Assembly: GCF_900186865.1 (NCBI RefSeq) | Contig: NZ_LT906480.1 | Coordinates: 3,800,001 to 3,864,000 of the forward strand | DNA from: Stenotrophomonas maltophilia | Lineage (GTDB): Bacteria > Pseudomonadota > Gammaproteobacteria > Xanthomonadales > Xanthomonadaceae | DNA: 64,000 bases | Direction: 5' to 3' | Shown: one piece after another, positions 8,194-17,562 of the stretch | Position numbering within the stretch: position 1 is the first letter of the stretch | How the letters are laid out: each line of letters opens with the position of its first letter | Position numbers and translations under genes: made by a program | Notes under the pieces: model-generated | Databases searched by the model: none | Told to the model about the DNA's origin: nothing | What the model saw: only the letters and a program-made list of their open reading frames with translations

Positions 8194-9039
8194 ATGCGTA
8201 CCTTCCTGCGTCTACCGCTGGCCATGATGATCGCCCTTGGCGCGATCACGGGCGTGCATGCGCAGAGCAAGGACACCCGCACCGTGCTGCCGGTATGGAA
8301 CAAGGGCAGCGGCAAGGTCGAGGCCCTGCTGTACCTGGAGCCGACCGGTGAGCAGGCGGCCGGGGCGCGTTGGCATTTCGGCCGCAACTCGCTGGATGCG
8401 GCCTTTGGCCTGTCCTCCGGCGATTCGCTGGGCCTGCTCTGCAGCAGCAGCGGGACCAGCATGAGCGGCCTGGCCAGCCACTGCATGCTGGCCAGCCTCG
8501 GCGACGAGGACGACCTCAACAGCCGGCGTTTCACCGGCACCGCCGCATTGAACCGTGGCAGCAGCCGCCTCGGCATCACCGCCGGCACCGGCCGTGAAAC
8601 CCTGCCGGCATGGCTGGCAGGCCCGAACAAGACCCCTTCGCTGCGCGCCGAGCAGAATGACCTGACCGTGTTCGCGCAGAAGAACATCGGCCGCGAAGGC
8701 TTCGTGTCCATCGCCGGCACCTACGCCAAGGCCCGCCTGGTACCGCTGGCCGACGCCTCGCCGGCCATTGCCGACCGCTGGGACAGCAAGAGCCTGAGCA
8801 TCGGCGCCGGCTACGGCAATTTCACCGGCAGCATCATCGGCCGCGTCATCGACGTGCCCGGCAAGCCCGGCAAGTGGGAAGGCCTGGGTATCGGCCTGAC
8901 CTGGCGCACGCCATGGTCCGGCCAGCTCACCGTGGGCGCCGAGAACGTGATCAGCCGCGGCAAGAATCCGTTCTCGCCACGCAACGAAAGCAACGACGAC
9001 GGCACCGTGCCGTACGTGCGCTACGAGCAGGACCTGTAG
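8194..9039 (+). CDS. Conserved-looking secreted protein of unknown function
   Basis: A 281-residue protein with a clear Sec signal peptide (MRTFLRLPLAMMIALGAITG, cleavage probably after AHA-like VHA near residue 23). The mature part is rich in Gly, Ser and alternating hydrophobic residues (for example FTGTAALNRGSSRLGITAG, LSIGAGYGNFTGSIIGRVI) and ends in charged and aromatic residues. This pattern suggests a small beta-barrel or other beta-rich periplasmic/outer-membrane protein, but I recognise no family. It is expressed alone, with its own promoter, and is followed by the convergent TonB-receptor gene. Confidence 0.75.
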   Translation: MRTFLRLPLAMMIALGAITGVHAQSKDTRTVLPVWNKGSGKVEALLYLEPTGEQAAGARWHFGRNSLDAAFGLSSGDSLGLLCSSSGTSMSGLASHCMLASLGDEDDLNSRRFTGTAALNRGSSRLGITAGTGRETLPAWLAGPNKTPSLRAEQNDLTVFAQKNIGREGFVSIAGTYAKARLVPLADASPAIADRWDSKSLSIGAGYGNFTGSIIGRVIDVPGKPGKWEGLGIGLTWRTPWSGQLTVGAENVISRGKNPFSPRNESNDDGTVPYVRYEQDL

Positions 9040-9200
9040 GCTCCCTGCCGCCTCACCGCGACGTTTCCGCGCGCGCTCCCTTCGCCCATCCCCGTAATGA
9101 CACCTCGCCGCCGCCACGCGGCGATGCGCAAGCGCCTGTGCGCGGCCTGGTCCAGCACGGCTGCGCAAAGGCCTGCGCCATCAAGCCTGGCTGCCCCATG

Positions 9201-9230
9201 AAAAAAGCCACGCCCCTTTCGGGGCGTGGC
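9201..9230 (-). terminator. Rho-independent terminator of the TonB-dependent receptor gene
   Basis: On the minus strand a perfect GCCACGCCCC stem with a GAAA tetraloop is followed by TTTTTT. It begins about 30 bases after the receptor stop codon, a textbook intrinsic terminator. Confidence 0.9.
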
Positions 9231-9258
9231 CATGTCACACGTACATATTACGCCGCGA

Positions 9259-12216
9259 TCAGAAGCGCTGGGTGTACTTCATGTACAGGAAGCGACCGAT
9301 GTCGAAGCCACCGTAGTAGGAGACGTTCGCGCTCGGCTGGCTGTACATGGTCGGGCCCACGCGGCCGAACACGTTGTTGGCACCCACGGCCACGGTCGCA
9401 TTCCACGGTGCGTTCCAGCGCAGCTGGACGTCGTTGAACACGGTCGCGCCACGCTGGTTGGTCGCGCTGCCCACCGCCACGCCCTGGTTGTTCGGCGAAG
9501 CGTAGTTCGGCAGGTTGCACTCTTCCGGGAACGTCACGGCACTCAGGCACGCTTCCTTCATGCCGGAGAAGTAACGGACGGTCCAGCTGGCGCCGAAGTC
9601 ACCCATTTCCCAACCCAGGTTCAGGTTCGAACGCACGCGGAAGGCGTAGCCAGCCCAGCCCACGCCGGTGCGGGGGTTCGGGTGGGTGACCGCGTTCTTG
9701 GTGGTGACCAGGTCATCACGCGAGGTGTAGGTGCTGGTCCACTGCGCGCTGAAGTTGCCGAAACGATCGGTCGGCAGGCGGTAGCTGACATCCAGGTCGA
9801 AGCCTTCCACCTCGCGGTAACCGGCGTTGATGCCGGTGCGCTTGAGGTTGTTGACGATGCCGGTCACCGGGTCACGCGTGAACGCCGAGCAGCGTGCCGC
9901 GATGTCGTTGATGTAGCAGTCGTTGAGGATCAGGTTGGCCGTGTCCGAGATGATGGTGTTCTCGACGCGGATTTCCCACCAGTCCAGCGACATGTTGAAG
10001 TTCTGGATGAAACCCGGGCTCCAGACGAAGCCCAGGGTCTTGGACGTCGAGGTTTCCGGGGTCAGCTGGTCGTTGGAGCCGGAGACGAAGGCCAGCGGGG
10101 TCTGCGACGATGCAGCGGTGGTCGGGGTGAAGCCCTGCTGCTGCTGGCGGAAGTTGGCTGCATTTACGCCGGCCGGCAGTGCGGCGGCGCAACGGGCACG
10201 CACCGCAGGATTGGTGCGCGCCGCACCGTAGACCGAATCGCACGGATCGGTGAAGAAGTCGAACGACTGCGAACCGCCGCTGTACAGGTCGGCGATGGTC
10301 GGGGCACGGAAGCCTTCCGCCCAGGTACCGCAGATGAGCAGCGAGTCGATCGGCTTCCACTTGAAGCCGAACTTGCTGTTCAGCGTGGTGCCGAAGGTGT
10401 CGTAGTCCGAATGGCGGGTGGCCGCGTTGAGGCTCAGCTCGCGGGCGCCCGGCAGGTCGGCCAGGATCGGCACGTTGAACTCGGCGTAGACTTCGTCAAC
10501 CTTGTAGCCACCACCGGTGGGGAAGTTGGCCAGGCCGGAGGTGTTGCCCGACTGCACCAGCGCGTCCGGGCTGAAGCTGCCGGTTTCCTTGCGGTGCTCG
10601 ACACCCACGGCGAAGCCCAGGTCGCCGGCAGGCAGGGTGAACAGGCTGCCGGCCAGGTTGGCGGTGATGACCTTGGTGGTGGTCTCGGCGGTGGAGTGCG
10701 CGGACGGGAACAGCAGGTTCTGCAGGGCGGTGTTGCCGGTCAATGCGCCGTTGGCACCGTTGCTCTGGATGCCGGCGTGCAGGAACGGGTTGTACGGCAC
10801 GCACTGGTTCAGCCCGATCGGGTTGGCCACGGTACCGCACTGCGCCACGCCGCTGCTGTTGATGAAGGACGGACCCACCGCCGCACGCAGCGCGGTCAGG
10901 TTGAGGTCGCCGGTGCTGGTCTGGACCAGCTTGTTGTTGTTGTACAGGTAGCCGACATCCCAGTCGAACAGGCGGTCGGAGAACTCGAAGCTGCCTTCCA
11001 GGCCGCCGCTGAAGCGGAAGGTGGTCAGCTCGGCGCGGGTGTTGCGCGGCACTTCCGAAGTACGACGCCACCAGTTGGCGATGTCAGCACCCAGCGGATT
11101 GAACGCACTGCTGGCCGAAATCGGCGAACCGAAGGCCAGTGCGCCGTACGGGTAGCCGGCGATCTGGCGGTTCGAATCGCGGAAGCTGTACAGCATGTTG
11201 GTGCGCAGGCGCACGTTGTCGGTCAGGTCGTAGATGCCATCGACGAACACTGCACGGCGTTCCTGCGGGGTACGCAGGTCGGTCTGCAGGTTGGTGTTGG
11301 TCTTGTCCTTGGTGGAGAAGCTGTTGACGTTCTGCGCGACGTAGTCGGCCTTGTTGTTCGCGTTGCCACCCTCACGCAGGATCACGCGCACTTCGCGGTT
11401 CGGGTTGGATGCGCTGGCGGCCGGATAGGTGACGCCCGGCAGGCCATCGGCCGGACGGCTGACGAAACCGCCGAACTCACCGACGGTGGTCCAACCGAAG
11501 TCCGGGTGGTTGGAGCTGCGCGGGAACGCACCGTACGGACGATCGGCCGCCCGCACCTTGTCTTCCTTGGCGTACTCGGCACCGATGGTCAGCGAACCGC
11601 GCTCACCCTTCACGCCCATGGTGAAGTCCATGGTGCGGGTGGCACCGTCGCCTTCACTGTACTGGCCGTAGTAGACGCTGCCGGTGGCGCCTTCGAAGTT
11701 GGTACGGGTGATGATGTTGATGACGCCGGCGATGGCATCGGAACCGTAGATCGACGAAGCGCCGTCCTTCAGCACTTCGATGCGCTCGATGGCCGAGACC
11801 GGCACGGTCGAGATGTCCTGCAGGCCACCGGTGGTGATGCCCAGGCGCTTGCCGTTGAGCAGCACCAGGGTGCGGGTGGCGCCCAGGTCACGCAGGCTGA
11901 TGTAGGTGCCGCCGACGGCTTCGCCCGAGGACAGCGGCTGGGCACGGCTGATCGGCGGCGTACCCACGGCGCTGATGTTCTGCAGGATGTCAGCGACCGA
12001 CGAGAAGCCCTGCTTCTCGATGTCAGCGCGGTTGAGGGTCAGGACCGGCTGGGCGGTTTCGACGTCGACGGTACGGATGCGCGAACCGGTGACTTCGATG
12101 CGGTCCAGGTTGGTGGCGGTCTGGGCAGACGCCACCCCGGTACCGGCAACGGATGCGGCGCTGGCGGCCAGCGCAACGCACACTGCATCGCGCAGCTTGT
12201 TGCTGTTCAACTTCAT
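9259..12216 (-). CDS. TonB-dependent outer-membrane receptor
   Basis: A 985-residue receptor starting at the ATG at 12216, chosen because it opens a signal peptide (MKLNSNKLRDAVCVALAASA, cleavage near VASA) and follows GGAGAGAGAG. The plug domain comes next: a TonB-box-like LDRIEVTGSRIR, ISLRDLGATRTLVLLNGKR, and VEVLKDGASSIYGSDAIAGV-type residues. A long barrel ends in a terminal Phe (KYTQRF), as required for BAM assembly. Receptors of this Xanthomonad type take up siderophores, peptides or carbohydrates; nothing nearby identifies the substrate. The frame extends 23 codons further upstream, but those lack a signal sequence. Confidence 0.95.
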   Translation of the reverse strand: MKLNSNKLRDAVCVALAASAASVAGTGVASAQTATNLDRIEVTGSRIRTVDVETAQPVLTLNRADIEKQGFSSVADILQNISAVGTPPISRAQPLSSGEAVGGTYISLRDLGATRTLVLLNGKRLGITTGGLQDISTVPVSAIERIEVLKDGASSIYGSDAIAGVINIITRTNFEGATGSVYYGQYSEGDGATRTMDFTMGVKGERGSLTIGAEYAKEDKVRAADRPYGAFPRSSNHPDFGWTTVGEFGGFVSRPADGLPGVTYPAASASNPNREVRVILREGGNANNKADYVAQNVNSFSTKDKTNTNLQTDLRTPQERRAVFVDGIYDLTDNVRLRTNMLYSFRDSNRQIAGYPYGALAFGSPISASSAFNPLGADIANWWRRTSEVPRNTRAELTTFRFSGGLEGSFEFSDRLFDWDVGYLYNNNKLVQTSTGDLNLTALRAAVGPSFINSSGVAQCGTVANPIGLNQCVPYNPFLHAGIQSNGANGALTGNTALQNLLFPSAHSTAETTTKVITANLAGSLFTLPAGDLGFAVGVEHRKETGSFSPDALVQSGNTSGLANFPTGGGYKVDEVYAEFNVPILADLPGARELSLNAATRHSDYDTFGTTLNSKFGFKWKPIDSLLICGTWAEGFRAPTIADLYSGGSQSFDFFTDPCDSVYGAARTNPAVRARCAAALPAGVNAANFRQQQQGFTPTTAASSQTPLAFVSGSNDQLTPETSTSKTLGFVWSPGFIQNFNMSLDWWEIRVENTIISDTANLILNDCYINDIAARCSAFTRDPVTGIVNNLKRTGINAGYREVEGFDLDVSYRLPTDRFGNFSAQWTSTYTSRDDLVTTKNAVTHPNPRTGVGWAGYAFRVRSNLNLGWEMGDFGASWTVRYFSGMKEACLSAVTFPEECNLPNYASPNNQGVAVGSATNQRGATVFNDVQLRWNAPWNATVAVGANNVFGRVGPTMYSQPSANVSYYGGFDIGRFLYMKYTQRF

Positions 12217-12303
12217 GGGCTCTCTCTCCATGGATCTTGGGTTGTGTGCTGAGTCCAACCGACGTGCCCCAAAAGGGAGGCACAAAAAACGGCTGGTGAC
12301 CCG

Positions 12304-12332
12304 ATAGTAGCCACACTTGATCTGGAATTAAA
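12304..12332 (-). promoter_or_regulatory. Candidate promoter of the TonB-dependent receptor
   Basis: On the minus strand TTTAAT (12327-12332), 17 bases and TACTAT (12304-12309) would give an 80-base leader. The AT-rich region upstream (12330-12355) stands out against the GC-rich surroundings. I see no Fur-box-like 19-mer overlapping it. Confidence 0.45.
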
Positions 12333-12446
12333 GAGTCGTTAAGAAAATGCCCAAATCGCGTGAAACCAGCCTCACCACGACATACGTTGGCGCATTGAGG
12401 TCGCCTGCAAGGCGCATTCGGCACTTGCAGGGCGCCATTCTCCCAT

Positions 12447-13046
12447 TCAGCTGGGAATGAGCGTCTCGATCAGATGCTCGACATAGGCCTCGAAATCCTC
12501 GCGGGCCTGCTTGGGTTGCTGCAGCTGCAGCGACAGCTGCAGGAAGCCGACGTAGGCGGCATAGGCCAGGCGCGCGCGATGCCGTGCATCGGTGGAGCTG
12601 AGCCCGGCCTGGCGGAACGAAGCAACCAAATAGTCGAGCCGGCGCTGCGAAACGCGGTCGATCACCGGGCGCACCATCGGGTGGTCCAGCGCCTTCAGCA
12701 GTTCGCTGTAGATGATGTGCGGCTGCACTTCGTGCGCGACCATCTGGAACAGCTGGCGCAGGCGCACGCGCGGGTCCGGCACGTCCTCCAGGCTGCCGAA
12801 CACCTGTTCCTGTTCGAACAGTTCCCAGCGTTCCAGCGCCGCCTGCAGCAGTGCATCACGCGAGGGGAAGTGCCAGTAGAAACTGCCCTTGGTCACACCC
12901 AGGCGCCGCGCCAACGGTTCCACCGCGACGGCCCCCACACCTTGTTCAGCAATCAGATCGAGAGCGGCCTGGGCCCAGTCTTCGGCACTCAGGCGGCTGT
13001 TGCGGCCGGCGCGCGGTTCGCCGGCGGAAGCGTCAGGTTGATTCAT
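12447..13046 (-). CDS. TetR/AcrR family transcriptional regulator
   Basis: A 199-residue repressor. The N-terminal helix-turn-helix runs over about residues 20-65 (AALDLIAEQGVGAVAVEPLA, GVTKGSFYWHFPSRDALL), and a helical ligand domain follows. The ATG at 13046 opens the MNQPDASAGEP start; the frame extends 40 further codons of arginine-rich residues that are unlikely to be translated. It is divergent from the hydrolase-fadE-thioesterase genes, so it most likely represses them and responds to an acyl-CoA or fatty acid. That role is inferred from position only. It is not obviously PsrA or FadR. Confidence 0.9.
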   Translation of the reverse strand: MNQPDASAGEPRAGRNSRLSAEDWAQAALDLIAEQGVGAVAVEPLARRLGVTKGSFYWHFPSRDALLQAALERWELFEQEQVFGSLEDVPDPRVRLRQLFQMVAHEVQPHIIYSELLKALDHPMVRPVIDRVSQRRLDYLVASFRQAGLSSTDARHRARLAYAAYVGFLQLSLQLQQPKQAREDFEAYVEHLIETLIPS

Positions 13047-13152
13047 GGGCTGATTTAACCATACGCCGGGGTTCGTTGCAGTACGCGGTTGCGGCCGAAA
13101 CCGTCGCGACGCCCGCCTGGGCACCTGCCGCAGCGCACCATACCGTGCAGTA

Positions 13153-13180
13153 TTGACTTCCCTCACAAGCGATCCATACT
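13153..13180 (+). promoter_or_regulatory. Sigma-70 promoter of the hydrolase-fadE genes
   Basis: TTGACT (13153-13158), a 16-base spacer and CATACT (13175-13180) lie immediately ahead of the ATG at 13188. Normal initiation distance puts the RNA 5' end at about 13187-13188, so the first message may be leaderless. Confidence 0.6.
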
Positions 13181-13191
13181 AGCAAGTATGG
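13174..13191. promoter_or_regulatory. Candidate TetR operator
   Basis: CCATACT-AGCA-AGTATGG is a perfect 7-4-7 inverted repeat. It overlaps the -10 box and the first codon of the hydrolase and lies between it and the divergent tetR gene. Size, symmetry and placement fit a TetR-family binding site that would block initiation. Confidence 0.6.
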
Positions 13192-14105
13192 TTACGTCCC
13201 CTACTCCCGCTGCGTTCCATGATCTTCGCCTGGAGGCCGCCCATGGCGCACGCCTGGCCGCAACCGCCAGCGACCACGGCCGCCGTGGCCGCGTGTTGTT
13301 CGCGCACGGCTTCGGCCAGACCCGGCACGCATGGAACGCCACCGCGCGGGCCCTGTCTGCGGCGGGGCTGCAGACGCTGGCCTACGACGCCCGTGGCCAC
13401 GGCGATTCGGACTGGAATTCTGCCGAACTGCCCTATCACGGCGAGCAGTTCGCTGATGACCTGATCGTGCTGGCCGGGGAACAGCCACGCCCGCCGGTGC
13501 TGGTCGCAGCCTCGATGGGCGGCCTGTTCGGCCTGCTGGCCGAATCGCGCTGGCCGGGCCTGTTCTCGGCGATGGTGCTGGTGGACATCACCCCGCGTTG
13601 GGATACCGCCGGTGTTGAACGCATTCTGGCCTTCATGACCGCCCATCCCGACGGCTTTGCCTCGCTCACCCAGGCCGCCGATGTGATCTCGGCCTACATG
13701 CCGCACCGTCCGCGCAAATCCGAGCAGTCGCTGCGCGCACTGCTGCGCGAGGACGGCCACGGCCGCTGGCGTTGGCACTGGGACCCGCGCCTGGTGGCCG
13801 AACTGGCGCGCGACAGCGAGCAGCACCAGGATGCACTGGCCGAGGCCGCACGCCAGGTGAAGTGCCCGCTGCTGCTGGTCAGCGGCGGCCGAAGCGACCT
13901 GGTCACGCCACAGACCGTGGCCGAATTCCTGGCGTTGGCGCCGCACGCGCGTCATGTACAGCTGCCGCAGGCCACGCACATGGTCGCCGGCGATGACAAC
14001 GACGCCTTTACCGCTACTGTGTTGGACTATCTGGACGTGTTGCCCGCAGCGGATGCTGCAGCTTCGTCCGCCACAAACGAGCACGTCACCGGAGCACGCT
14101 CATGA
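13188..14105 (+). CDS. Alpha/beta-fold hydrolase
   Basis: A 305-residue cytosolic hydrolase. It shows the oxyanion-side HGFGQTRHAW (about residues 40-50), the conserved YDARGHGDSDW, the nucleophile elbow VAASMGGLFG with the catalytic Ser, and a late His in QATHMVAGDDND. These give a complete Ser-Asp-His triad, with Asp probably in SGGRSDLVTP. Esterase, thioesterase or lactonase activity is possible. The stop overlaps the fadE ATG by four bases, so it probably serves the same acyl-chain pathway. No Shine-Dalgarno precedes the ATG, in line with a leaderless start. Confidence 0.88.
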   Translation: MVTSPTPAAFHDLRLEAAHGARLAATASDHGRRGRVLFAHGFGQTRHAWNATARALSAAGLQTLAYDARGHGDSDWNSAELPYHGEQFADDLIVLAGEQPRPPVLVAASMGGLFGLLAESRWPGLFSAMVLVDITPRWDTAGVERILAFMTAHPDGFASLTQAADVISAYMPHRPRKSEQSLRALLREDGHGRWRWHWDPRLVAELARDSEQHQDALAEAARQVKCPLLLVSGGRSDLVTPQTVAEFLALAPHARHVQLPQATHMVAGDDNDAFTATVLDYLDVLPAADAAASSATNEHVTGARS

Positions 14106-16579
14106 GCATCGTTCTTCCCTTCCTCGCCCTGCTGCTGGCAGGCGCGTTCGTCGCCTACCACCGCATGCGGCTGGTTACCTGGACGCTGATCAGCGTGGCC
14201 CTGCTGGTCGCCTGCTGGTTCATTCCCTACGTCAACCAGACCGCCACGATCGTGGCTGCCGCCATATTGGCCGTCATCGCCGTGCCGCTGCTGCTGCCGT
14301 TCATCCGCAAGCCGCTGCTGACCGGCCCGATGATGAAGGTGTTCCGCAAGGTGCTGCCGCCGCTGTCGCAGACCGAGCGCATCGCGCTGGAAACCGGCTC
14401 GGTTGGCTTCGAGGGCGAACTGTTCACCGGTGATCCGGACTGGAACATCCTGCTCAATTACCCCAAGCCGCAGCTGACCGCCGAAGAACAGGCCTTCCTC
14501 GATGGCCCGGTCGAAGAGCTGTGCACGATGGTCAACGACTGGGAAATCACCCACGTCCACGCTGACCTGCCGCCGGAGCTGTGGGCCTTCATCAAGAAGA
14601 ACAAGTTCTTCGGCATGATCATCCCGAAGGAATATGGCGGCCTGGGCTTCTCTGCGCTGGCCCACCACAAGGTGATCCAGAAGCTGGCCTCGGTGTCCTC
14701 GGTGGTCAGCTCCACCGTCGGTGTGCCCAACTCGCTGGGCCCGGGTGAACTGCTGGTGCATTACGGCACCCAGGAACAGAAGGACCAGTACCTGCCGCGC
14801 CTGGCCGATGGCCGCGAAGTGCCCTGCTTCGGCCTGACCGGTCCGTTCGCCGGCTCCGACGCCACCTCGATTCCGGACTACGGCATCGTCTGCAGGGGCG
14901 AGTGGAACGGCGAGCAGGTGCTCGGCGTCAAGCTGACCTTCGACAAGCGTTACATCACCCTGGCCCCGGTCGCTTCGCTGATTGGCCTGGCCTTCCGCAT
15001 GTACGACCCGGATGGCCTGATCGGCGACACCCGCGACATCGGCATCACCCTGGGCCTGCTGCCGCGCGACACCGCCGGCGTTGAAATCGGCCGTCGCCAC
15101 TTCCCGCTGAACTCGACGTTCCAGAACGGCCCGATCCGCGGCAAGGACGTGTTCATTCCGCTGACCCAGCTGATCGGTGGCGCGGCCATGGCCGGCAAGG
15201 GCTGGAACATGCTCAACGAGTGCCTGGCCGTGGGCCGTTCGATCACCCTGCCGTCCACCGCCAGCGGCGGTGCCAAGGCCGGTGCCGCCGTGACCGGCGC
15301 CTATGCACGCATCCGCAAGCAGTTCGGTCTGTCGGTCGGCCGCTTCGAAGGCGTGGAAGAAGCGCTGGCCCGCATCGGCGGCAAGGCGTACAAGATCAGC
15401 GCGCTGTCGCAGGCCACCGCTGCTGCAGTCGACCGTGGTGACGTGCCGTCGGTACCGTCGGCGATCGCCAAGTACCACTGCACCACCATGAGCCGCGAAG
15501 TGATCTCGGACATGATGGACGTGATCGGCGGCAAGGGCATCATCCTGGGGCCGCGCAACTTCGCCGGCCGCAGCTGGCAGGCCGCGCCGATCGCGATCAC
15601 CGTGGAAGGCGCCAACATCATGACCCGCAGCCTGCTGATCTTCGGCCAGGGTGCGATCCTCTGCCACCCGTGGGTACTGAAGGAAATGAAGGCCGCGCAG
15701 GATCCGGATACCCGTGCCGGCCTGCAGGACTTCGACCGCAGCCTGTTCGGCCACATCCGCTATGGCATCTCCAATGCCGTGCGTTCGTTCTGGTTCGGCC
15801 TGACCGGGGCACGCTTCGGTGCCGCCCCGGGTGACGCCTACACCCGCCGCTACTTCCGCAAGCTGGACCGTTACTCGGCCAACCTGGCGCTGATGGCCGA
15901 CATCTCGATGATGACCCTCGGCGGCAAGCTGAAGTTCAAGGAATCGCTGTCCGGCCGCCTGGGCGACGTGCTGAGCCACGTCTACATGACCAGCGCCATG
16001 CTCAAGCGCTACCACGACGAGGGCGCACCGCAGGCCGACCAGCCGCTGCTGGCCTGGGCCTTCCATGACAGCGTGCACAAGATCGAGGAATCGCTGTCGG
16101 CGGCCCTGCGCAACTTCCCGATCCGTCCGATCGGCTGGCTGATGTGGGCGCTGATCTTCCCGCTGGGCCGTCGTGCCGAGGCCCCGGGCGACCGCCTGAG
16201 CCGCCGCGTCGCCGCCCTGCTGATGGCGCCGAACGAAGCCCGCGACCGCCTGGCCAGTGGCGTGTTCCTGACCCCGTGCGAGAACAACCCGGGTGGCCGC
16301 ATCAACAGCTACCTGAGCAAGGCGATCATGGCCGAGCCGGTGGAACGCAAGTTCCTGAAGGCGCTGAAGAGCAAGGGCATCGAGGCGCTGGACTTCAAGA
16401 GCCAGCTGGACGAAGCCGTGGCCGAGGGCGTGATCACCCAGGACGAGCGCAGCCTGCTGGAAGAGCTGCGCACGCTGACCCTGGACACGATCACCGTGGA
16501 CGACTTCGACACCCACGAACTGCGCGCGGCCAGCTACTACGACCGCCAGCACAAGGATCCGCATTCGCAGGCCGCCTGA
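14102..16579 (+). CDS. fadE: FadE-type acyl-CoA dehydrogenase
   Basis: An 825-residue enzyme close to the length of E. coli FadE (814). It catalyses the first FAD-dependent step of fatty-acid beta-oxidation. Two N-terminal membrane segments (about residues 1-65) anchor it. The acyl-CoA dehydrogenase domain spans about residues 110-560 with FFGMIIPKEYGGLGFS, CFGLTGPFAGSDATSIPDYG and VDVIGGKGI-type residues. The long FadE-specific C-terminal domain follows. It is coupled to the upstream hydrolase (ATGA overlap), and a hotdog-fold gene follows. TetR control is likely from the operator at 13174-13191. Confidence 0.96.
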   Translation: MSIVLPFLALLLAGAFVAYHRMRLVTWTLISVALLVACWFIPYVNQTATIVAAAILAVIAVPLLLPFIRKPLLTGPMMKVFRKVLPPLSQTERIALETGSVGFEGELFTGDPDWNILLNYPKPQLTAEEQAFLDGPVEELCTMVNDWEITHVHADLPPELWAFIKKNKFFGMIIPKEYGGLGFSALAHHKVIQKLASVSSVVSSTVGVPNSLGPGELLVHYGTQEQKDQYLPRLADGREVPCFGLTGPFAGSDATSIPDYGIVCRGEWNGEQVLGVKLTFDKRYITLAPVASLIGLAFRMYDPDGLIGDTRDIGITLGLLPRDTAGVEIGRRHFPLNSTFQNGPIRGKDVFIPLTQLIGGAAMAGKGWNMLNECLAVGRSITLPSTASGGAKAGAAVTGAYARIRKQFGLSVGRFEGVEEALARIGGKAYKISALSQATAAAVDRGDVPSVPSAIAKYHCTTMSREVISDMMDVIGGKGIILGPRNFAGRSWQAAPIAITVEGANIMTRSLLIFGQGAILCHPWVLKEMKAAQDPDTRAGLQDFDRSLFGHIRYGISNAVRSFWFGLTGARFGAAPGDAYTRRYFRKLDRYSANLALMADISMMTLGGKLKFKESLSGRLGDVLSHVYMTSAMLKRYHDEGAPQADQPLLAWAFHDSVHKIEESLSAALRNFPIRPIGWLMWALIFPLGRRAEAPGDRLSRRVAALLMAPNEARDRLASGVFLTPCENNPGGRINSYLSKAIMAEPVERKFLKALKSKGIEALDFKSQLDEAVAEGVITQDERSLLEELRTLTLDTITVDDFDTHELRAASYYDRQHKDPHSQAA

Positions 16580-16602
16580 TCGCCCGCGATACGCGTTGCC
16601 TT

Positions 16603-16628
16603 CGACGGCGGGCCTCGGCCCGCCGTCG
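16603..16628 (+). terminator. Strong hairpin between fadE and the thioesterase gene
   Basis: A perfect 12-bp stem (CGACGGCGGGCC, TC loop) lies 24 bases past the fadE stop. No T-run follows, so it may stabilise the 3' end or reduce, rather than stop, read-through into the next gene. Confidence 0.55.
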
Positions 16629-16655
16629 CTCTATCCGACGACCGGAACACCGACC

Positions 16656-17123
16656 ATGTCCACGCCCCTGCTCTCGCTCTACAACCGCCTGCAGCGCTGG
16701 CCCGCCGGCACCTGGCTGTTCTCACGCGCGGTGTGTTTCAAGGCGCCCTACTTCGCCAGCATCGCGCCGCGCATCACCCGCCTGGAACACGGCCGCTGCG
16801 AAGGCACGCTGGCCGACCGCCGCAGGGTGCGCAACCACATCGGCACGGTGCACGCGATCGCGATGTGCAACCTGGCCGAACTGACCGCCGGGCTGATGGT
16901 TGACGCCTCGCTGCCGAAGGGCATGCGCTGGATTCCGAAGGGGATGCAGGTGCAGTACCTGGCCAAGGCGCGCGGCACGCTGCAGGCGGTGGCATTGCCG
17001 GCCCAGCCGATCGTGGCCGCTGCCGAGGGCTATGCACTGCCGGTGACGGTGAGTGTGCGCGACCGCGCGGGGACGGAGGTGTTCAGCGCGGTCATCGACA
17101 TGTGGATGTCGCCGGCGAAGTAG
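16656..17123 (+). CDS. DUF4442 hotdog-fold protein (PaaI-type thioesterase-like)
   Basis: A 155-residue protein with the DUF4442/YiiD_C pattern: a basic N-terminal helix, SIAPRITRLEHGRCEGTLAD, the helix-start motif NHIGTVHAIAMCNLAELTAG and PKGMRWIPKGMQVQYLAKA. Members adopt the hotdog fold and are thought to hydrolyse or bind acyl-CoA. Following hydrolase and fadE on the same strand, it probably acts on their acyl-CoA intermediates. The ATG at 16656 is preferred to the frame start 20 codons upstream, which runs through the hairpin. Confidence 0.87.
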   Translation: MSTPLLSLYNRLQRWPAGTWLFSRAVCFKAPYFASIAPRITRLEHGRCEGTLADRRRVRNHIGTVHAIAMCNLAELTAGLMVDASLPKGMRWIPKGMQVQYLAKARGTLQAVALPAQPIVAAAEGYALPVTVSVRDRAGTEVFSAVIDMWMSPAK

Positions 17124-17184
17124 TGTTCCGGCGAACGGCGCAGCCCCTCGTGGGTGGACGGTTGATCGCGGAAAGCCTTGGTTT

Positions 17185-17288
17185 GGCTGGGGGCGGTGAG
17201 TTCGCGGGGGACGCCGTGAACCCGTCCTTGGGGGCTTGGCCGCGGCATCCATGCCGCGGACACCCCCGCGAACTCACCGCCCCCAGCC
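17185..17288 (-). repeat. Large palindrome A1
   Basis: Perfect 26-bp arms (17185-17210 with 17263-17288) enclose a near-copy of the family core (CGCCGTGAACCCGTCCTTGG) and an inner 9-2-9 palindrome CCGCGGCAT-CC-ATGCCGCGG at 17240-17259. Confidence 0.9.
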
Positions 17289-17342
17289 TCTGACAGATTT
17301 CTGCGGCGTCCACCCACGCAAGAAAAAAATAAGAACAAAAGC

Positions 17343-17367
17343 AAAAGCGGCCCACTGGCCGCTTTTT
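17343..17367. terminator. Bidirectional intrinsic terminator inside locus A
   Basis: AAAAGCGGCC, a short loop and GGCCGCTTTTTT form a stem with A and T runs on opposite sides. It suits the convergent arrangement of the DUF4442 (+) and DUF1304 (-) genes. Confidence 0.8.
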
Positions 17368-17464
17368 TCGTGCGCGCAGAACCCACGAGCGCAGCGACCC
17401 GCTGTTGCTCTTGATCTTCTTTTTCTTCTCCGTGGGCTGGCCGCACACGGAACCTGTCCGGGGT

Positions 17465-17562
17465 CGGGCGGATGGGCTGGGCAGGGGTGTCCGCGGCATG
17501 GATGCCGCGGCCAAGCCCCCAGGGACGGGTTTACGGCGTCCCCTGCCCAGCCCATCCGCCCG
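17465..17562 (+). repeat. Large palindrome A2
   Basis: Perfect 23-bp arms (17465-17487 with 17540-17562) enclose CCGCGGCAT-GG-ATGCCGCGG (17491-17510) and the core in the opposite orientation to A1. The arms differ from those of A1. Confidence 0.9.
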
